From an uncultured cyanobacterium (lineage in GTDB: Bacteria; Cyanobacteriota; Cyanobacteriia; PCC-6307; Cyanobiaceae): a stretch of 16,871 bases of DNA. The position numbers were made by a program, and so were the translations under genes. How positions within the stretch are numbered: position 1 is the stretch's first letter; every line of letters begins with the position of its first letter. The DNA is taken from the NCBI GenBank assembly GCA_903862155.1, contig CAIOXF010000252.1:1-16871 (forward strand). Direction: 5' to 3'. Positions 7,300 to 16,871 of the stretch are shown piece after piece. Under the pieces are notes generated by a model. That model searched no databases. It was not told the origin of the DNA and saw only the letters and a program-made list of their open reading frames with translations.

Positions 7300-7962
7300 T
7301 CAGAGCGGGTCCAGGGCCACCAGGGCCCGCAGGGCATCCGGCGGTTCGCTGATCGGCGAGTGCAGACGGGGAAAGATCCAATAGGCCACGGCGTGCAGGG
7401 TGAGCACCACGATCAGGTTCTGCACCCACACCAGCAGCAGGGCCGCTAGTTGCACCTGGGCCAGCTCCGGGGCTGCGCCCAGTCCGAGCAAACCCATCAC
7501 CCGCTCCAGCAAACCTGCCGCCGCCGTGGTGATCACCACCCAGAGGTTTTCCCCCAGCAGCACCGACAGCACCACCACCCGCACCAGAAAACCAGCGGCG
7601 CCGATGAGGCTGCCCACACTCCAGCTCCACCACCAGCTCACCCGCCGCCGCCAGCACCAACCCAGCCACAGGGCCAGCAATCCGTAGGGGAACAGCACCA
7701 GCGGGCCACGGATCGGCCCCATCAGGGCCACCAGCAGCAGGCTGGTCACCACCACCCCCTCAACGGCGCAGCGCCAGCCGTAGCGGAGCTGCAGCAAAGC
7801 CAGGGGCAGCGGCAACGCCAGCCGGAACAGGGGACTGCCCACCGGCAGGTAATAGAGAGCCACCCAAAGCAGGGCCGTGGCGGCAGCCAGGTAGGCCGTA
7901 TCCATCAACTGGCGGGCCTGGGGGCGGCTGAGGCGCCGCTCTGCTGCCGGCGGCCGGGCCAT
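7300..7962 (-). CDS. DUF2232-like polytopic membrane protein
   Basis: Integral membrane protein of 220 residues with about six or seven hydrophobic segments. A basic N-terminus (RPPAAERRLSRPQARQLM) leads into LPLPLALLQLRYGWRCAVEG, the type of segment seen in DUF2232/YybS-like proteins that resemble energy-coupling transporter membrane components. A Trp-rich stretch (RRRVSWWWSWSVGS) sits mid-protein, and the C-terminus is short and polar. Transport function is not shown. The start ATG 7962 shares one base with the stop of the upstream lipoprotein gene (TGATG), the usual sign of coupling; a TTG one codon earlier is an equal technical possibility. Family call comes from remembered features and is moderate. 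Confidence 0.72.
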   Translation of the reverse strand: MARPPAAERRLSRPQARQLMDTAYLAAATALLWVALYYLPVGSPLFRLALPLPLALLQLRYGWRCAVEGVVVTSLLLVALMGPIRGPLVLFPYGLLALWLGWCWRRRVSWWWSWSVGSLIGAAGFLVRVVVLSVLLGENLWVVITTAAAGLLERVMGLLGLGAAPELAQVQLAALLLVWVQNLIVVLTLHAVAYWIFPRLHSPISEPPDALRALVALDPL

Positions 7963-8449
7963 CAACGGGGTGCCGGAGCGGGCGTCACGACCGGCGGGGC
8001 CGGAGCCGCCGGGGCGCCATTGCCGCGCACCCGTTCGATCATCTCCACCTCAAAGCTCACCCCCGCAGCCCGCAGGGCCTGGGTCACCACCTCAGCCGGG
8101 GCAGAAGGATCGGCCGACGGCAACTTGATCGTGACCCGATAGGGCGCGGGCTGCAGGGTGGATGCAGGGACCGCTGGCTTGGCGGGTTTGGCGGGAGCTG
8201 CCGGAGCATTCGCCGCCGCACCCTTGGCATCCACGGCGGTAGGCGATTTCGCCGGCTGATTGGCCGCCGTAGGAGCCGCAGGAGCAGCGGGCGTGGCAGC
8301 GGGCCGGGCCGGGCTTCCACCGGTGGGGGCTGTTGGCCCGGGGTTGGAGAAGCTGCGCGAGAGCTGGTCGCCAAAGGGGGTGCCACTGCAGCCCGCGAGC
8401 AGCAGCAGGCCGGTGGTGCCCAGGAGCAGCCGCTGGCGCGCCCCTGGCA

Positions 8450-8450
<1 letters not shown>
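7962..8450 (-). CDS. Small Ala/Pro-rich lipoprotein of unknown function
   Basis: A 162-residue product with a clear lipoprotein signal: a basic N-terminus (MPGARQR), a Leu-rich stretch, and lipobox LLAGC with Cys21. About 85 residues of low-complexity Ala/Pro/Thr/Lys sequence follow, then a compact segment around 100-145 (APYRVTIKLPS... AEVVTQALRAAGVSFEVEMIERV) that looks like a small folded domain with two strands and a helix. It ends in another Ala/Pro tail. I recognise no family. The start ATG overlaps the topA stop by one base (TGATG), and its own stop overlaps the DUF2232 start the same way, so it is firmly inside the run. A cell-envelope anchor with a proline-rich spacer is the simplest reading. 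Confidence 0.75.
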
Positions 8451-11203
<2,753 letters not shown>

Positions 11204-11208
11204 CCGCT

Positions 11209-11213
11209 TCCTT
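11209..11213 (-). promoter_or_regulatory. Shine-Dalgarno AAGGA that favours the TTG start of topA
   Basis: Read on the minus strand, AAGGA ends 5 nt before TTG 11203 but is 20 nt before the alternative GTG 11188. The spacing favours TTG, even though homologues remembered from related genomes start at a position nearer the GTG. Confidence 0.6.
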
Positions 11214-11322
11214 CTTTATCGCACCGGCAGCCAGAGGTGGGCGGCCAGGCGAGCAAGCGCGAACCCCACCTTGAAAAGGCCCGGCTACCATCCCCCCACC
11301 AAACTGCGCCGGCTTCGACGCT

Positions 11323-12873
11323 GTGTTTCACCTTCTGGGTGCGTTCCCTTCCACCGGGCTGACCCTTCAGCTCAACGCTGGCGCCATCGCCCCGGAAGGG
11401 GCGGTGCTGGTGGCCTTGGTGGTGTGCCTGCTGGTGGATCTGGCCGGCGAAAAAGCTGCCAGCCGCTGGGTTCCCCCCATTTGCTACCTGGGCCTGGGCT
11501 CTGCCCTGGTGCTGCTCGCCCAGCAGTGGGATGGATCCCTTGAGCCCTCCTTCCTGGGCTCATTCCTGGCCGACAACCTGGCGATTGCCTTCCGCGCCGT
11601 GGTTGCAGCGTCCACCCTGCTGTCGCTAATGCTCAGCTGGCGCTACGTGGAGCGCAGCGGCACGCCCGTGGGCGAATACGCCGCGATCCTGCTGGCGGCC
11701 ACGCTCGGGGCCATGTTCCTCTGCGGTGCCACCGATCTGGTGAGCATCTTCATTTCGCTGGAAACCCTCTCGGTGGCCAGCTATCTGCTGTCGGGCTACA
11801 TGAAGCGCGATGCCCGCAGCTCCGAAGCCGCTCTGAAATATTTGCTGGTGGGTTCCGCTGCTGCAGCGGTGTTCCTCTACGGCGCCTCTCTGCTCTACGG
11901 CCTCACCGGTGGCTCCACGAGCCTGGACGCGGTGGCCGTGGCCCTGCAAACCAGCGCCGCCCCTGTGACGGCCCTCTCCCTGGTGTTCGTGCTGGCCACG
12001 GTGGCCTTCAAGATCGCCGCTGTTCCCTTCCACCAGTGGACCCCCGACGTGTACGAGGGTTCTCCCACCCCGGTGGTGGCCTTCCTTTCCGTGGGCTCCA
12101 AGGCAGCGGGTTTTGCTCTGGCTCTGCGGATCCTGGTGGGCTGCTTCGAGAGCTTCGATGCCCAGTGGAAGCTCCTCTTCACCGTGCTGGCGGTGCTGAG
12201 CATGGTGCTGGGCAACGTGGTGGCCCTGGCCCAAACCTCGATGAAGCGGATGCTGGCCTACAGCTCCATCGGCCAGGCCGGCTTCGTGATGATCGGCCTG
12301 GTGTGCGGCACCGAAGACGGCTTCGCGGCCATGGTGCTCTACATGGCGGCCTACCTGTTCATGAACCTGGGGGCTTTCGCCTGCATCATTCTGTTCTCGC
12401 TGCGCACCGGATCCGACCGGATCAGTGACTACGCCGGCCTTTATCAGAAGGATCCCTTGATCACCCTGGGATTGAGCCTCTGCCTGCTCTCCCTGGGCGG
12501 CATCCCCCCGATGCTGGGCTTCTTCGGCAAGATCTATCTCTTCTTCGCCGGCTGGGCCGATGGCCAGTACCTGCTGGTGGTGGTGGGCCTGATCACCTCA
12601 GTGGTGTCGATCTACTACTACATCTCGGTGATCAAGATGATGGTGGTGAAGGAGCCCCAGGAAGCCTCCGATGTGGTGAAGGCTTACCCCGAGATCTCCT
12701 GGAATGTGGCAGGCATGCCTGCCCTGCGAACAGCCCTGGTGGGTTGTGTGGCCGTCACTGCCGTCGGCGGCATCCTGTCGAGCCCCCTGTTCTCCTGGGC
12801 CAGCGGCGCCGTAGCAGGCACCCCGATCCTGCAGCGGGCCATCGCCCTGGCCACCGCCCAGCCCCTTGGCTGA
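11323..12873 (+). CDS. ndhB: NAD(P)H-quinone oxidoreductase subunit 2 (NDH-1)
   Basis: Antiporter-like membrane subunit of cyanobacterial NDH-1, working in respiration, cyclic electron flow and CO2 uptake complexes. The 516-residue product has about 14 hydrophobic segments. QLNAGAIAPEG at 16-26 is the typical N-terminal motif. The conserved channel residues of the family are visible: Glu147 in SLETLSVASYLLSGY, Lys230 in AFKIAAVPFHQWTPDVYEG and Lys260 in VGSKAAGF. The C-terminal GGIPPMLGFFGKIYLF is also diagnostic. The start is GTG 11323 with no clear Shine-Dalgarno; no better in-frame start fits the family. The 119-nt gap to divergent topA must hold both promoters. Its last 8 nt overlap the next gene's start. 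Confidence 0.95.
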   Translation: MFHLLGAFPSTGLTLQLNAGAIAPEGAVLVALVVCLLVDLAGEKAASRWVPPICYLGLGSALVLLAQQWDGSLEPSFLGSFLADNLAIAFRAVVAASTLLSLMLSWRYVERSGTPVGEYAAILLAATLGAMFLCGATDLVSIFISLETLSVASYLLSGYMKRDARSSEAALKYLLVGSAAAAVFLYGASLLYGLTGGSTSLDAVAVALQTSAAPVTALSLVFVLATVAFKIAAVPFHQWTPDVYEGSPTPVVAFLSVGSKAAGFALALRILVGCFESFDAQWKLLFTVLAVLSMVLGNVVALAQTSMKRMLAYSSIGQAGFVMIGLVCGTEDGFAAMVLYMAAYLFMNLGAFACIILFSLRTGSDRISDYAGLYQKDPLITLGLSLCLLSLGGIPPMLGFFGKIYLFFAGWADGQYLLVVVGLITSVVSIYYYISVIKMMVVKEPQEASDVVKAYPEISWNVAGMPALRTALVGCVAVTAVGGILSSPLFSWASGAVAGTPILQRAIALATAQPLG

Positions 12874-13564
12874 TTCCCCGGTTGCGCAACTGGCGGGCGT
12901 CTCCAAGGTCTACGGGAGCGGCGATGCCGAGGTGCGGGCCCTCGATGGCCTGAACCTCACCGTGAACCGAGGCGACTACCTGGCCGTGATGGGGGCCTCT
13001 GGCTCCGGCAAAAGCACGGCGATGAACATCCTGGGTTGCCTGGACCGGCCCACCGGTGGCAGTTACCGGCTCAACGGCACCGAGGTGGAAACCCTGAACG
13101 ACGACCAACTGGCCGACCTGCGCAACCGGGAGCTCGGTTTTGTGTTCCAGCAGTTCCACCTGCTGCCCCAGCTCACGGCCCTGGACAACGTGATGCTGCC
13201 GATGGTGTACGCCGGAGTGCCCTTCGAGGAACGTCGCGATCGCGCAATCGAAGCGCTGGAGAAGGTGGGGCTGGGCCAACGCCTGCACAACAAACCCAAC
13301 CAACTCTCTGGCGGCCAGCAGCAGCGGGTGGCCATCGCCCGGGCGATCATTAACCGCCCCGCCCTGCTGCTGGCCGACGAGCCCACAGGCGCCCTCGACT
13401 CCCGCACCACCGAGGAGGTGCTGGGCATCTTTGAGGATCTACACCGCAGCGGCATCACCCTGGTGATGGTGACCCACGAAGACGACGTGGCCGCCCGCGC
13501 CCAGCAGGTGGTGCACTTCCGCGACGGCAGGGTGATCCACCGCGGGAAGCAACTCCCCGCTTGA
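12866..13564 (+). CDS. ABC transporter ATP-binding protein, MacB/LolD/DevA type
   Basis: Cytoplasmic ATPase subunit of 232 residues. All nucleotide-binding motifs are intact: Walker A GASGSGKST at 43-51, Q-loop Gln in FVFQQFHLLP near 95, signature LSGGQQQR at 147-154, Walker B LLLADEPTGALD at 167-178, and H-loop His204. The sequence around CLDRPTGG and the LSGGQQQRVAIARA form fit the MacB/LolD group, which works with a FtsX-like permease to move lipoproteins, peptides or glycolipids. No permease is encoded anywhere nearby in the window. The start is a TTG at 12866, overlapping the ndhB stop by 8 nt; no later start would keep Walker A and the strand before it. Co-transcription with ndhB is likely. 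Substrate unknown. Confidence 0.9.
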   Translation: MADSPVAQLAGVSKVYGSGDAEVRALDGLNLTVNRGDYLAVMGASGSGKSTAMNILGCLDRPTGGSYRLNGTEVETLNDDQLADLRNRELGFVFQQFHLLPQLTALDNVMLPMVYAGVPFEERRDRAIEALEKVGLGQRLHNKPNQLSGGQQQRVAIARAIINRPALLLADEPTGALDSRTTEEVLGIFEDLHRSGITLVMVTHEDDVAARAQQVVHFRDGRVIHRGKQLPA

Positions 13565-13568
13565 ACCA

Positions 13569-14354
13569 ATGGCTGAAGTCCGCAGGCCCCCCCAGATCAC
13601 CAGCAGCTGCCCAGGCTCTCGCGTGTGGATCCTCGATGACGACCAGGGGCTCTGCAAGCTGATCGAGCGTCAATTTGCTCAAAACAGCTGGCAGACCCTC
13701 AGCTTCCACCGCTGCTCAGAACTGGAGGCGATGCTCAAGGAAAGTATTCCTCACCTGCTGGTGCTCGACCAAATGCTCCCAGACGGAACCGGGACCCAGT
13801 TCCTCAGCAACATCCGCCTGCGTGGACATGACTTCCCTGTGCTGATGCTTTCGGCCCTGGGCTCCCCAGACGACCGCATTGAGGGGTTAGAGGTGGGCGC
13901 AGACGACTACCTCAGCAAGCCTTTCACCGGCCGGGAACTGATTCTGAGGATTGAACGTTTACTCCGGACCCGTCAACCGGTGAGTAAGGCCGCAGACGCA
14001 ACTCCCTTCGTGTTCCCTGCCGAAAAGCTTGTGTTCAACCCCAGCAGTGGTGTGCTGGAGGCTGAGGGCAACAGCATCCAACTCAGCAGGGGGGATTCGC
14101 TTCTGCTCACCCGCTTCTGCCAGGCCCCAGGACTGCTGCTCAGCCGTGAACAGCTGGCCAGCGGCAGCGGCAGCATTGTGGATCCAGCGAGCAGTCGCAG
14201 TCTCGACATGCGCATCAGCAAGTTGAGGCGCCAGCTCAATGAGCTCATCCCGGGCATGGGCACGCAGATTGAATCGGTGCGCGGCCGCGGGTATCGATTG
14301 AAAATACTGGTGGAACAGGCAGATGCCAGTACACCAATATCCAAATCGGAATGA
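13569..14354 (+). CDS. OmpR/PhoB-family response regulator
   Basis: DNA-binding response regulator of 261 residues, partner of the kinase that follows. The receiver domain (about 18-130) has the acidic pocket Asp23-25 in WILDDDQG, the phosphoacceptor Asp67 in VLDQMLPDG, Ser95 in MLSALG and Lys117 in LSKPF. The winged-helix domain (about 145-255) ends in IESVRGRGYRLKI, the OmpR/PhoB recognition-hairpin mark. ATG 13569 is 4 nt after the ABC ATPase stop. The stop overlaps the kinase start as ATGA. There is no obvious ribosome-binding site, which fits coupling from the upstream gene. Family call is secure; the regulon is unknown. It is not recognised as RpaA, RpaB or another named regulator. Confidence 0.93.
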   Translation: MAEVRRPPQITSSCPGSRVWILDDDQGLCKLIERQFAQNSWQTLSFHRCSELEAMLKESIPHLLVLDQMLPDGTGTQFLSNIRLRGHDFPVLMLSALGSPDDRIEGLEVGADDYLSKPFTGRELILRIERLLRTRQPVSKAADATPFVFPAEKLVFNPSSGVLEAEGNSIQLSRGDSLLLTRFCQAPGLLLSREQLASGSGSIVDPASSRSLDMRISKLRRQLNELIPGMGTQIESVRGRGYRLKILVEQADASTPISKSE

Positions 14355-15676
14355 AACACAACCAGCGCTGGAACAGCCTGGGTCGTGATATCAGCCGCTT
14401 AATCCTGTGTTGTGCCACCACCACATCACTCACCGTCTTGGTCGGCTGGAGAGTAAGCACGCCGTGGCTCATCAGCCAGAACATCCAGGAGATTGAAGAA
14501 AACGCCGCAAGATACGAGAAGATCACCAACACAGGAGGCGTCGCTTTGCTGCGTGAGATCCATCCTGAACTGGACATGCGGGAAACCAAGACCCCCGAAG
14601 CAGCAGGCGAGCCTCAGAGCACGGTGGGCAGATCCCCGAGCAGCCCGAAGAGTTTTCTACTGATTGCCACACCCAGGCTGGTGGAAACTGGCCTCATCAG
14701 GGAAACCCAGGCATCCTCACAGCCCAACACCATCTGGATTCGCCTCAAAGTATCTTCATTGGATGAGCCACCGCTCTGGTTGAGGCAAAGCAGCGATCTC
14801 ACCCAGCGCCCGGCTTGGCGCACGCTCAAGACATCCCTTCTGGCATTAGGGATCACACTGGGAAGCCTTCTTTTCATCCTGGTTGATCTCATCTGGCCCC
14901 TGGCCCAAGCCCTACGCAACCTCCCCAGTCAGCTCACGCGCCGAATGAGCCTTGCAAACGAAGAAGGATCAGGCTTGGCACGCTCTATCATTCGCAAGCT
15001 CAACACGTTTATCGACGGCATCAACCAGGCCAGTGAAAACCAACGGATGCTGCTGCGGGGCCTAACCCACGATCTTCGAAGCCCCCTCAGCAGGCTGCTA
15101 CTGCGCGTGGAACAACTCACGGATCCCCAGTTCATCGCATTGAGCACGGAAGCAGAGATCATCCGCGAAGTCGAGGATCTGCAGTTCGACTTACAGCACC
15201 TTAGCGAGATCAGCAATCGCATCTACGCCTATGCCGATTCCCTAAGCGAATCCGATGAACGTCAGTCAACAAGCCTCGATGAACTACTCAGGAGAATTGG
15301 CGACAGTTACTCGGATAACGAGGTGGTGGTGCGCTCAGATCGGGTGATCTGCTCGATCAGCTCGCGCACTATGCAACGCTGCATCAACAATTTAGTGGAC
15401 AACGCAATTGAATACGGCAAGCCACCTGTGCTGATCGGCTGCAAGCGGATCAACGGCAAGATTCTTGTCACAGTCGAGGATCACGGCAGGGGCATGAAGG
15501 CCGACGGCACCTTGGTGATGCCCAGACAAGTGCCAGCTTCAGATCGGAATGAACCCAAGCATCGTGGTCTTGGCCTTGGCATCGTGGAGGAATTCTGCCG
15601 CGCCAATGGGGGCTGCCTAAGACTGCGCGAATCCAACCTCGGCGGACTGCGCGCTGAGATGTGGCTGAAGCCCTAG
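14351..15676 (+). CDS. Membrane sensor histidine kinase (EnvZ-like layout)
   Basis: Inner-membrane sensor kinase of 441 residues. Two membrane helices, about 13-35 and 160-184, enclose a periplasmic region of about 120 residues with no recognised sensor fold. A HAMP-like linker leads to the H-box GLTHDLRSPLSRL with phospho-acceptor His240. The ATP-binding domain has the N-box CINNLVDNAIEYG (344-356), G1 VEDHGRGM (375-382) and G2 HRGLGLGIV (404-412), all intact. It overlaps the response regulator by 4 nt (ATGA), so the two are a pair. Codon use has visibly more A/T-ending and rare-type codons (TTA, CTA, AGA) than neighbouring genes, which could mean transfer or weak expression. The C-terminus RAEMWLKP is complete; an insertion sequence begins 7 bp after the stop. 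Confidence 0.93.
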   Translation: MKHNQRWNSLGRDISRLILCCATTTSLTVLVGWRVSTPWLISQNIQEIEENAARYEKITNTGGVALLREIHPELDMRETKTPEAAGEPQSTVGRSPSSPKSFLLIATPRLVETGLIRETQASSQPNTIWIRLKVSSLDEPPLWLRQSSDLTQRPAWRTLKTSLLALGITLGSLLFILVDLIWPLAQALRNLPSQLTRRMSLANEEGSGLARSIIRKLNTFIDGINQASENQRMLLRGLTHDLRSPLSRLLLRVEQLTDPQFIALSTEAEIIREVEDLQFDLQHLSEISNRIYAYADSLSESDERQSTSLDELLRRIGDSYSDNEVVVRSDRVICSISSRTMQRCINNLVDNAIEYGKPPVLIGCKRINGKILVTVEDHGRGMKADGTLVMPRQVPASDRNEPKHRGLGLGIVEEFCRANGGCLRLRESNLGGLRAEMWLKP

Positions 15677-15683
15677 AAACCCT

Positions 15684-15700
15684 AGGGCGTGTCTGCAAAG
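15684..15700 (+). repeat. Left terminal inverted repeat of the IS
   Basis: AGGGCGTGTCTGCAAAG here is the exact reverse complement of 16537-16553. Homology stops on both sides of this stretch, which sets the outer boundary to within about one base. Confidence 0.92.
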
Positions 15701-15727
15701 CTGTCACCGCCTTGATCCCTGTCGGTT

Positions 15728-16536
15728 GTGGTGCGCCGTGGTGTGCTCACCGACGCGCAGTGGGAACTGATCCAGCCGTTACTGCCGCCTCTGCGGCCGC
15801 GAACAGGTCGTCCTGCACTGGATCACCGACTGATCGTCAACACCATCCTCTGGCTGACCCGCACTGGTGCACCCTGGCGTGATCTGCCAGATCGCTACGG
15901 ATCTTGGAAGAGCGTCTACAGCCGCTTCCGCCGTTGGAGTGAGCAGGGCATTTGGGAACAGGTCCTTGACGCTCCCCTGGCAGAAGCCCAGCGGCGCTGT
16001 GATCTCGACTGGGATCTGCACCACCTCGACAGCACGATCGTCCGGGCTTATCAGCACGCCGCTGGTGCCCGAAACAAGTGGATCAAGACCCCGCCAGTCG
16101 CGAGCAATTAGGCCGCAGCCGCGGTGGCTTCTCCACCAAGCTGCACATGCGGGTTGACGGCAAAGGTCGTCCGCTCACCTTCCTGCTGACGCCAGGACAG
16201 AGCCACAACCAGAAGGGTTTTGCTCCCTTGATCCAGGTCTGCGGGTTCGCAGCGGCCAGCGCGGCAGACCGCGGAGCAGGCCACGCAAGATCGTGGCTGA
16301 TGCCGCGTACCGTGCCCGTTCGAACCGCCAGCTCCTACGCAGCAGAGGCATCGGGTACGCGATCCCGAGGTCCGTTCCACAAGAGTACTTACCGGCAGCG
16401 GAATCAGGTGGAGCGCTTCTTTGCTCGGATCAAACAGTTCCGCCGAAGGGCCACCCGCTACGAAAAGCTCGCGGAGCACTACCTTGCGATCGTAACGCTG
16501 ACGGCAACGGTGATCTGGCTGCGGAAGCTTGCCTGA
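15728..16536 (+). pseudogene. IS5-family DDE transposase, broken by frameshifts
   Basis: Reconstructed transposase. Frame 2 (15728 to about 16077) gives the N-terminal part with GRPALDHRLIVNTILWLTRTG and HLDSTIVRAYQHAAGA, including the first catalytic Asp at 16028. Frame 1 (about 16082-16240) gives DPASREQLGRSRGGFSTKLH and PLTFLLTPGQSHNQ. Frame 3 (16245 to about 16370) gives RGRPRSRPRKIVADAAYRAR with the second Asp at 16299. Frame 1 again (about 16374-16536) gives HKSTYRQRNQVERFFARIKQ and RRRATRYEKLAEHYL with the Glu at 16411. The first shift could resemble the programmed frameshift some IS5 relatives use, but no classic slippery run is present. The second and third cannot be explained that way. 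The GTG start at 15728 is typical in position. Sequencing error is the alternative. Confidence 0.88.
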
Positions 16537-16553
16537 CTTTGCAGACACGCCCT
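16537..16553 (-). repeat. Right terminal inverted repeat of the IS
   Basis: CTTTGCAGACACGCCCT is the exact reverse complement of the left repeat at 15684-15700. It lies directly after the transposase stop codon at 16534-16536. Confidence 0.92.
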
Positions 16554-16795
16554 GGACAAAAGGCGCAGTCCAGCATCCAGATCCCGTAAATCCAGCCGTC
16601 CCAACTGCGCTGGATGTGCGGGTAACGCCGGAGCGCTGTCCATAACCCCCTGTGCCCACCAGCCCAGGTGCACGGCAGTGTGCAGGAAACGAACACGGTT
16701 GTTCGCGCAAAGCATGAATCGCCCGCGTGGCTTCTCCAGCGATTGTGGATTCATAGGGTGATCGATACAGGCCAACAGCCGTTGCTGCAAGACCC
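16554..16795. other. Region without a confident gene between the IS and the last ORF
   Basis: About 240 nt to the right of the IS. Minus-strand frames are open here, one from an ATG at 16754, but they run straight into the IS right end and show no recognisable domain. I see no tRNA or clear terminator. It may hold the promoter of the ORF at 16796 or remnants of a decayed small gene. Confidence 0.4.
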
Positions 16796-16871
16796 ATGGC
16801 ACTTCGCTTCAGCTATGTACCAGGCCGTGAACGTCAAGACACGCCCGCCACTGGCCAGCCCGTGCGCGAAC
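16796..16871 (+). CDS. N-terminus of an unidentified ORF (cut by window end)
   Basis: ATG at 16796 opens a frame that stays open to the window edge for 25 codons, beginning MALRFSYVPGRERQDT. I do not recognise the protein. The composition (Arg, Pro, Thr, Gln) suggests a soluble start and there is no signal peptide. No Shine-Dalgarno is visible just upstream. The call as a gene rests only on the ATG, the open frame and the space that precedes it. Confidence 0.45.
   Translation, partial: MALRFSYVPGRERQDTPATGQPVRE

Larger units (their letters stand above)
15684..16553 (+). mobile_element. Degenerate IS5-family insertion sequence
   Basis: An 870-bp element bounded by 17-bp perfect inverted repeats and containing a frameshifted IS5-type (IS427/IS1031-like) transposase. 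Length and repeat size are right for this family. If the outer A/T of the repeats is flanking DNA, the element is 868 bp. No clear target duplication is visible: the left flank reads CCT and the right flank GGA, or CTA and TGG for the shorter boundaries. The element is probably immobile on its own because the transposase is broken. Confidence 0.88.

Noticed and set aside
5839..7449. 536-codon plus-strand open frame across the solute-binding and cobT genes
   Set aside because: Pro/Ala/Arg low-complexity translation typical of the antisense of GC-rich genes; the minus strand carries Tat, lipobox and CobT motifs.
16040..16111. Programmed -1 frameshift as the reason for the first transposase break
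   Set aside because: No A-rich or other canonical slippery heptamer at the junction, and two further frame changes downstream make decay the simpler reading.
16563..16610. 7-bp inverted repeat (GCGCAGT / ACTGCGC) right of the IS
   Set aside because: A 34-nt loop and short GC-rich arms are expected by chance in this composition.
16479..16754. Minus-strand open frame entering the IS from the right
   Set aside because: No recognisable family, no ribosome-binding site, and its last part is IS antisense; I considered a small picocyanobacterial DUF protein but could not match it.

Overview
The window looks like chromosomal DNA of a GC-rich picocyanobacterium (Cyanobium / Synechococcus-like alpha-cyanobacterium). 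The evidence is a cyanobacterial-type ndhB, a CyAbrB regulator next to an aa3-type cytochrome oxidase, an archaeal/cyanobacterial-type CobT, a COG1453 aldo/keto reductase with ferredoxin motifs, and very compact gene packing with many overlapping stops and starts. The assignment rests on gene content and remembered family features; no database search was possible.

Layout, left to right. (1) 1-1955, plus strand: the 3' half of ctaD, complete ctaE, and a CyAbrB-type DNA-binding protein, ending at a symmetric hairpin shared with the convergent gene. (2) 1985-3294, minus strand: ribE (riboflavin synthase) followed by a DUF308/HdeD-like six-helix membrane protein. (3) 3360-5106, plus strand: a DUF151 'bifunctional nuclease' family protein overlapping a COG1453 aldo/keto reductase. 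(4) 5113-11203, minus strand: a tight five-gene run topA > lipoprotein > DUF2232 membrane protein > cobT-like > Tat/lipoprotein solute-binding-like protein, with gaps of 14 nt or less or 1-nt stop/start overlaps. (5) 11323-15676, plus strand: another tight run, ndhB > ABC ATPase (MacB/LolD type) > OmpR-family response regulator > histidine kinase, every junction overlapping or within 4 nt. (6) 15684-16553: a decayed IS5-family insertion sequence with 17-bp perfect terminal inverted repeats, placed 7 bp after the kinase stop codon. (7) 16554-16871: about 240 nt without a confident gene, then the first 25 codons of an unidentified plus-strand ORF that leaves the window.

Functionally the window is mostly housekeeping: respiration and NDH-1 electron transport (ctaD/E, ndhB), flavin and cobamide cofactor synthesis (ribE, cobT), DNA topology (topA), plus a regulator and a two-component system. 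The ABC ATPase/two-component block and the insertion sequence after it form the most accessory-looking part, and the kinase has visibly more A/T-ending codons than the genes to its left. I did not find a convincing undescribed system. The best leads are the ATPase-regulator-kinase run with no permease, the mixed five-gene topA run, and the frameshifted transposase whose three catalytic residues lie in three reading frames.
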